This document shows, piece by piece, positions 7,001 to 10,595 of a stretch of 10,595 nt of DNA. Position 1 is the stretch's first letter; each line of letters starts with the position of its first letter. Source of the DNA: Methanolinea sp. UBA275. Its GTDB lineage: Archaea > Halobacteriota > Methanomicrobia > Methanomicrobiales > Methanospirillaceae. The position numbers were made by a program, and so were the translations under genes. The DNA is taken from assembly GCA_002506105.1 (NCBI GenBank), contig DAWU01000039.1, forward strand, positions 1 to 10,595. The letters run 5' to 3'. The notes under the pieces were generated by a model that saw only the letters and a program-made list of their open reading frames with translations, made no database searches and was not told where the DNA came from.

Positions 7001-8294
7001 TGATCATGCCCCGAACGGCGGCTTCTGTGACAAGACGGATCCCTCGGGAGTGCCCTATCTTGCGGTGGTGAACCAGCAGCGTGCCCTCGTTGGGATCACC
7101 GACAAGTCGGCAACGGGGATCACAACCTCACCGTCCCGCTGGTACTGGGACCTGGTCCAGTCCTCCAGGAACACCACTCCAGGTCATTACCCATACGACC
7201 TTGGGACCTGGTGGAATGCCATGAAGGACCACATCGATGATGCCACGAGCCCGTCGGAGGTTCTGAACTGGTTCTGGGCGATCGATGCCTACGGGACCCC
7301 TGACTTCTCGTACTTCGCATATTCCGGAGATGCTGCATCGAAGGGCCTCTCCCAGCCGCTCTGCGCCGCCTTCACTTCGAGTCAGGGCCAGACAACGTTT
7401 GTCGCGTGGAACCCGCACAAGGAAGCACTCAACGTCAACTGGTGGAAGGTCGGACAGAATGCCGGGTCCACTGCTGGTGCCCTTTCACAGGACCTCGTCG
7501 TGCCGCCGGGATGGTATGCGACGGCAAGCACGAGCCCTCCTGCGAACGCATCGCTCCTCGTGACCATCGATGCTCCGGCCAGTATCCGCCCCGGGAGCAC
7601 GGTCACCTTCAACGTGACTGTCAGGGCGACCGGCCCCGGGCAGGTTTCCGGTGTCGCGGTCTCCGGCTATCTCCCGTACTCCATGACATACGTCTCGAGC
7701 ACCCCGGCCGGGACGGTCTCCGGCAATTCCGTAAGGTGGGATGCAGGCATACTCTCTCCCGGGGAGACCAGGTCCTACTTGGTGACCGGGAAGATCCCGG
7801 ACACCGCAAACGGGCAGTACACTGCGGTTGCCGAAGCATCCGGGCAGGCAGCCGGAAATATCGCGGTGAAAGGCAACCGGATCCTCCTGATCTCGGTCCA
7901 GGGAGGCCCTTCGCTTGATGGGTCCATCTCTGCGAATAAAGCCACTGTCATGCGTGGGGAGGAGATCACGTTCACCTTCGTTATCAGGAACGATGGCACG
8001 CAGGACCTTGAGGGAGCGTATGCCAGGATGAGTTTCCAGCCAGTCGGCGGGCTCTCCTTCATCTCCGCGAATTATGCACCCCAATACACCGCCCCGGATA
8101 CCGCGATATGGGACCCGCCACATCTCCCGGACACCGGCGCACTCCGCCTCGGGACCAACATCACGATCACGACGACCTACAAGGTAACATCAAGTGCCAA
8201 GGATCCTTTAACCACGACTGCCTATGGACAGGCGAATTATGCCGGCGGACAAGCGAAAAATACTGCAACTCTCACCACGGGGGTGACGGCATGA
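4020..8294 (+). CDS. Secreted GH81-like glycoside hydrolase with C-terminal Ig-like repeats (1424 aa)
   Basis: Classical GH81 enzymes are inverting endo-1,3-beta-glucanases acting outside the cell. The start at 4020 is chosen because it begins a typical signal peptide (SRGPFLKVL then a hydrophobic core, cleavage near VTA26/D27) and sits 30 nt after a TATA box. The region of about 40-1165 matches GH81 throughout: DWDIDFLL...GSPFSWFTW, RHFVIAGLP, YAYNYVTDTKVTYSVD, GKTVMLLQRHQ, AKKVRYMSAKLA, then the catalytic core WNDIHYQNGYL (D727, expected general acid), FDQWAGQAWTQGL (D791) and GKDDNSLGESMQAWAGIAMWG. In the last motif the family usually has two Glu four residues apart; here the first is N824 and only E828 remains. 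About 30 extra residues precede the D727 motif. Two beta-sandwich repeats of DUF11/CARDB character follow (about 1177-1275 and 1299-1424). There is no membrane anchor. Many NxS/T sites suggest glycosylation. It overlaps the next gene. Confidence 0.85.
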   Translation: MSRGPFLKVLSLLFILSFTFSGLVTADTIQLGKAFVQTERADNCRWRGSELFACNWCLNPTPVYAEYAPVTDNMRDGQLVYGLHSWAGYTIWPNNTLNYTGAYYKSPTEKFVKVATPFVQSTLYADPLSLTFRNRYANVDGQGRVKGLVFSMPIPAAADGAEYGQNSCTEGSTTFSPDGKTREISQKGQWVSGLRVFPAADLNATEPGWGDAFPDNLVTDRMGDWDIDFLLDRKGSTEQLKLTMAKGSPFSWFTWKNIPAGESMAFQFYTENPFNTLNLERGHVNVSQIDTGVPGLGCYLVGTNQDKAFLGGVMDKTTTNWNYFAVFYDTTSFQVSEYPDRGIWLTPASAGGSRHFVIAGLPVVAYPRGSANPDAYMPTRKQALSESSAWAKSIAPYAYNYVTDTKVTYSVDRTTGLLHTTYKATTENFGPTGTGAAGKTVMLLQRHQYETFNDGRNQPVYDGNLAADTAGPSTPGPWVSSMPAVNNGHYQYWIAKGKLHPVAVSSFSTTYVYNNLIPFMPVIDRNETMDGVPLWHIVNNDEEGYTKKSLGSDPPLFTMIDGGDQDAAYNLAKKVRYMSAKLAIEKGLGSVAATNPEITGITEFNVTPWNPSDKWKGTEWYNTSYKNPYDPTLALSRNLKGIEDFFALYTQQTPFRTGKNTAGSTNQYSPYYFLSDPRLGTLHMYPAQGPDTDNAHPAYGYWPMPDDVTYPREWGEDGFGTVAEWNDIHYQNGYLITAAAQAAWFDPSWAGRDNYGSFVDQLVMSIAYDPDRAAAYYSHPQLKYSKMNFFDQWAGQAWTQGLPQTGPGGGIGVGSLLEDGKDDNSLGESMQAWAGIAMWGTVTNRQDIADTGIYLYTTNLYNADAYWFDKTLAYVPDSTGIAQPTAAKWSKHGDYIASVSIPDDANKYNPGETMWDRWYNWGNPKVSSTWPVMPDGYPKATSFAPKMPQSVVQTASQFGISPTSSMYNMWLPMAGYTLSFGRNPKYVELMERALDHAPNGGFCDKTDPSGVPYLAVVNQQRALVGITDKSATGITTSPSRWYWDLVQSSRNTTPGHYPYDLGTWWNAMKDHIDDATSPSEVLNWFWAIDAYGTPDFSYFAYSGDAASKGLSQPLCAAFTSSQGQTTFVAWNPHKEALNVNWWKVGQNAGSTAGALSQDLVVPPGWYATASTSPPANASLLVTIDAPASIRPGSTVTFNVTVRATGPGQVSGVAVSGYLPYSMTYVSSTPAGTVSGNSVRWDAGILSPGETRSYLVTGKIPDTANGQYTAVAEASGQAAGNIAVKGNRILLISVQGGPSLDGSISANKATVMRGEEITFTFVIRNDGTQDLEGAYARMSFQPVGGLSFISANYAPQYTAPDTAIWDPPHLPDTGALRLGTNITITTTYKVTSSAKDPLTTTAYGQANYAGGQAKNTATLTTGVTA
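8282..8286 (+). promoter_or_regulatory. Ribosome-binding site GGTGA inside the end of the GH81 gene
   Basis: GGTGA within GGGGGTGA is a strong match to the archaeal Shine-Dalgarno sequence. It lies 4 nt before the ATG at 8291 and 7 nt before the ATG at 8294, so the second ATG has the more usual spacing. It lies within the last codons of the upstream gene, which supports translation of the second gene from the same mRNA. Confidence 0.75.
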
Positions 8295-10126
8295 TGAGGA
8301 ATTCCACGGGTGCAGGGATTGCCGCAGTTCTCATCGTGCTCTGCCTGGCAGCAGTCCCAGCACTTGCAGCCAGTCCCGGGATCGGATGGGAGAGATCTCT
8401 CGGCGGAACCGGGGAAGAGTATGCAAAATCTCTCCAGCCCACGAACGACGGGGGTTACATTGCCGTCGGTGACACCACCTCGGTAAACGGGGATATCACG
8501 GTCTCGTACGGGATGACCGATGTCTGGATCGCGAAACTCGATGCGTCCGGGGAGAAAGATTGGGTCAAGACCATCGGGGGATCGAATGACGATCATGTCA
8601 CCTGTATCGAGCGACTGAGTGATGGCACCCTCCTGCTCTCTGGCTACACCTGGTCGCATGACGGTGATTTCTCTGACAATGAAGACGATGTCGTAATATG
8701 GAACATGCAGGTCAACGAGCAGGGCTCTATCCTCTGGAAAGGGTGTTACCCGGGGAGAAGCGGCAGTTTTGCCATGGATGGCAAAGAGACCCCTGACGGG
8801 GGAATGATCATGATTGGACAGTCGTACTCCATCCCGGGAGACCCGGCGTATCATGGCGGCTACGATGTCCTGGTGGTGAAGACAGATTCGCATGCAAACA
8901 TCACCTGGGAGAGGTTGCTCGGCGGATCGGGAGATGATTTCGGCGATAATATCCTTGCTCTTCCTGGTGGAGGCTACCTTGCTGTCGGGTATACGAACTC
9001 GAACAACGGCGATGTCAGCGGAAACCACGGGTTCTACGATGCATGGTTATTCCGGCTTGATGCTTCAGGAAACCTGCTCTGGCAAAAGTGCCTTGGGGGG
9101 AGCCTCCACGACGAAGGCCGGGAGATCTTTACCACTCCTGACGGAAATTTTGCCGTGATGGGATATACCAACTCGAATGACGGGGATGTTACCGGGAACC
9201 ATGGTTCATTCGATTACTGGTGGGAATTGGCCGGACCTTCCGGGAACCTTCTTGCACAGAAGTGCTTCGGGGGCTCGGACTACGATCATGCGTACGACCT
9301 CGAGATGACCGATAGTGGGAACTATGTGGCGCTCGGCGTCTCCTACTCGACCGATGGTGATGTCAGTGAAAATGCCGGGAATGGTGATTTCTGGGCTGTC
9401 GAGTTCGATAAGACCGGTGCGATCGTGTGGGAGCGGTGCTTCGGAGGGTCAGGACTTGACAGGGGCCAGACCATCAAGCCTGATCCATCCGTGGAAGGCC
9501 AGTTCTTCCTGATCGGCGACTCCTCGTCCACTGATGGAGACGTTACCGGGAACCACGGCGGACTGGATTACTGGGTGGTGAAGCTCAGCGGAACGGAGGG
9601 TCTTTCTGCGAACTTCAGAGCAGAACCTGCAACAGGCAATGCACCGCTGACAGTAAAATTCACAGACCAGTCGAAAGGGAACCCGATCCTGTTCCTGTAC
9701 GACTTTGGCGATGGATCCAGGGGAGTGGGGAAAAACCCCTCGCACACCTACCGGAAGGCAGGAGAGTTTACCGTCACCCTGACGGTAGGGAAAGTCAATC
9801 CCGAGACGAGAAAGATGGAGAAGGACAGCGTGGCAAAGACAATCGTGGTCACGAAGGGAACAGGCGTCCCTCTCGTTGCTGACTTTACGGCATCCCCGAC
9901 GATTGGTGCCGCACCTCTTTCCGTCAGGTTCACCGATGCGTCATCAGGAAGCCCTATCAGGTATCTCTACCGGTTCGGGGACGGAGGAATTTCCCGGACC
10001 GCCAACCCCACCCATACCTACAAAAAGGCCGGGACCTATTCAGTTACCCTCACGGTGTGGAAGATCCAGGACAGGAGAATGGTGAGCAACACCACGGTCA
10101 GAGAGGATATCATCCAGGTCGGGTGA
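8291..10126 (+). CDS. Exported seven-repeat beta-propeller protein with two PKD domains (611 aa)
   Basis: This is a predicted cell-surface or secreted binding protein; no catalytic motif is seen. A signal peptide fills residues 1-26 (hydrophobic core IAAVLIVLCLAAV, cleavage near ALA/A). Seven repeats follow, each starting around a W (or A) at 33, 91, 149, 206, 264, 322 and 380. The consensus is W-E-x-x-x-G-G-S, then D-G-G-Y-x-A-V-G, then D-G-D-V-T-G-N-H-G and a closing D-x-W-x-x-K-L-D strand. Seven near-equal repeats fit a closed seven-bladed propeller. Two PKD domains follow (about 437-520 and 528-611), with YDFGDGS and YRFGDGG motifs and NPSHTY/NPTHTY. PKD domains commonly mediate protein or polysaccharide contacts in archaeal surface proteins. 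There is no C-terminal anchor. The ATG overlaps the GH81 stop (ATGA), with GGTGA just upstream, so the two are probably co-translated. The frame is open back to 8108, but that part overlaps the GH81 gene and lacks a signal peptide at its start. Confidence 0.88.
   Translation: MMRNSTGAGIAAVLIVLCLAAVPALAASPGIGWERSLGGTGEEYAKSLQPTNDGGYIAVGDTTSVNGDITVSYGMTDVWIAKLDASGEKDWVKTIGGSNDDHVTCIERLSDGTLLLSGYTWSHDGDFSDNEDDVVIWNMQVNEQGSILWKGCYPGRSGSFAMDGKETPDGGMIMIGQSYSIPGDPAYHGGYDVLVVKTDSHANITWERLLGGSGDDFGDNILALPGGGYLAVGYTNSNNGDVSGNHGFYDAWLFRLDASGNLLWQKCLGGSLHDEGREIFTTPDGNFAVMGYTNSNDGDVTGNHGSFDYWWELAGPSGNLLAQKCFGGSDYDHAYDLEMTDSGNYVALGVSYSTDGDVSENAGNGDFWAVEFDKTGAIVWERCFGGSGLDRGQTIKPDPSVEGQFFLIGDSSSTDGDVTGNHGGLDYWVVKLSGTEGLSANFRAEPATGNAPLTVKFTDQSKGNPILFLYDFGDGSRGVGKNPSHTYRKAGEFTVTLTVGKVNPETRKMEKDSVAKTIVVTKGTGVPLVADFTASPTIGAAPLSVRFTDASSGSPIRYLYRFGDGGISRTANPTHTYKKAGTYSVTLTVWKIQDRRMVSNTTVREDIIQVG
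8381..9598 (+). repeat. Seven tandem 174-bp coding repeats (propeller blades)
   Basis: Seven coding repeats, 58 codons apart (one is 57), lie within the propeller gene. Phase marks are the codons for W33 (8387), W91 (8561), W149 (8735), W206 (8906), W264 (9080), A322 (9254) and W380 (9428). Blades 4, 5 and 7 are closest, sharing GNHG after the D-V motif; blades 1-3 are more diverged. They are recognisable at protein level and only partly at DNA level, so this is an old duplication. Confidence 0.85.
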
Positions 10127-10179
10127 TTGCGGCCAGGGTGATTTCCCCCCTCTTCATCTTGCGAATAGTCCATTCCCAA

Positions 10180-10186
10180 TTTTTTT
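10180..10186 (+). terminator. T-run terminator of the secreted-protein operon
   Basis: Seven consecutive T residues lie about 54 nt after the stop of the propeller gene at 10126. This fits an archaeal T-run terminator and closes the two-gene unit before the convergent transposase. Confidence 0.5.
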
Positions 10187-10204
10187 GAAAGAAAAGAATC
10201 CTTG

Positions 10205-10241
10205 CATTTCTTACCTTAACCCACATTCCGCAGGTCTCCTT
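10205..10241. mobile_element. Probable end of the insertion sequence
   Basis: The insertion element must end somewhere between the transposase stop (10242) and the operon terminator (10186). On the minus strand ACCTGCGGAATGTGGGTTAA (about 10217-10236) is a candidate terminal sequence. The other end lies outside the window, so neither the inverted repeat nor a target duplication can be confirmed. Confidence 0.25.
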
Positions 10242-10595
10242 TCAAAAATAATATTTTTCATAAGGCGGCCCCAGCAAACCGAGTATTTTCACCAAATCTC
10301 CGGATAAATTAGATATTTTGGCTATCCGTTTTCCCTCTGCCACAACAGAGTATTCCCTCACCCTCCGAAACAGGAAAAAGACCCACTTCAAAGTCGGCCG
10401 TTGAGTTTGCTTTTTCGTCGGGCTCACGACTGTTTCACCAGCACGATCCAGAGCCTGTCTCAAACGGAACTCCACCATCGAATAGATGAAAAGACAGAGC
10501 ACCATAATCATGGCCAGAGCCTGGATCCGTGAATTCTTCTTGAGGTACACTTCGGAGACTCTGAACGACTTGTCCTTCAGGAATCGAAATCCCCG
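10242..10595 (-). CDS. IS1634/IS4-type transposase, C-terminal part (runs off window)
   Basis: The minus-strand frame is open from the right edge to the TGA at 10242-10244, so this is the last ~117 codons of a longer gene, not a complete 102-aa protein. The apparent start at 10550 is an internal GTG. Upstream in frame the residues RGFRFLKDKSFRV join directly to YLKKNSRIQALAMIMVLCL. The order GFRFLKD, YLKKNSRI, a hydrophobic helix, QRPTLKW (then VFFLF) and a final LGPPYEKYYF is the standard C-terminus of IS1634-type DDE transposases. The catalytic residues lie beyond the window, so activity cannot be judged. It converges with the secreted-protein operon. Confidence 0.85.
   Translation of the reverse strand, partial: RGFRFLKDKSFRVSEVYLKKNSRIQALAMIMVLCLFIYSMVEFRLRQALDRAGETVVSPTKKQTQRPTLKWVFFLFRRVREYSVVAEGKRIAKISNLSGDLVKILGLLGPPYEKYYF

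Noticed and set aside
5889..7007. 372-codon minus-strand frame inside the GH81 gene
   Set aside because: Arg-, Gly-, His- and Val-rich low-complexity translation with no domain; it mirrors the catalytic region of the GH81 protein on the other strand.
8237..9028. 263-codon minus-strand frame opposite the propeller gene
   Set aside because: It is antisense to the repeat region and itself shows the 174-bp periodicity of the real gene.
1..10595. CRISPR array, tRNA or rRNA gene
   Set aside because: No regularly spaced direct repeats outside the propeller gene, and no tRNA-like cloverleaf or rRNA sequence was recognised on reading both strands.

Overview
The window looks like chromosomal DNA of a methanogenic euryarchaeon, most likely Methanomicrobiales (Methanoregula/Methanosphaerula-like). 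This is inference. The support is archaeal signals (TATA-like boxes about 28-45 nt before starts, GAGGT and GGTGA ribosome-binding sites, T-run terminators) and typical protein types (PKD-domain surface protein with propeller repeats, DUF998 membrane protein, COG3044-type ATPase, IS1634/IS4-type transposase). No methanogenesis or rRNA gene is present, so the genus is not fixed.

Left part (1-3268): a small minus-strand hypothetical gene (144-428), a 446-bp gene-poor AT-richer gap, a 141-aa hypothetical gene with a good promoter and ribosome-binding site (875-1300), then a convergent minus-strand ATPase of the predicted ABC-class family (about 1535-2908, possibly to 3016). The ATPase has the family's domain order but an atypical Walker A.

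Middle (3269-3897): a six-helix DUF998 membrane protein, followed at once by a T7 terminator.

Right part (3986-10186): the main content is a two-gene transcription unit for exported proteins. A TATA box only about 30 nt before the start drives a 1424-aa secreted GH81-like glycoside hydrolase with two C-terminal Ig-like repeats. Its stop codon overlaps the start of a 611-aa exported protein made of seven 58-residue repeats (a probable seven-bladed beta-propeller) plus two PKD domains. The tight overlap implies coupled synthesis, suggesting an enzyme plus adhesion/binding partner acting on a beta-glucan-like polysaccharide outside the cell. The enzyme keeps the likely catalytic acid motif but has changed one of two normally conserved glutamates, so its activity or specificity may differ from classical endo-1,3-beta-glucanases. 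A T7 terminator closes the unit.

Right edge (10242-10595): the C-terminal part of an IS1634/IS4-type transposase on the minus strand, running off the window.
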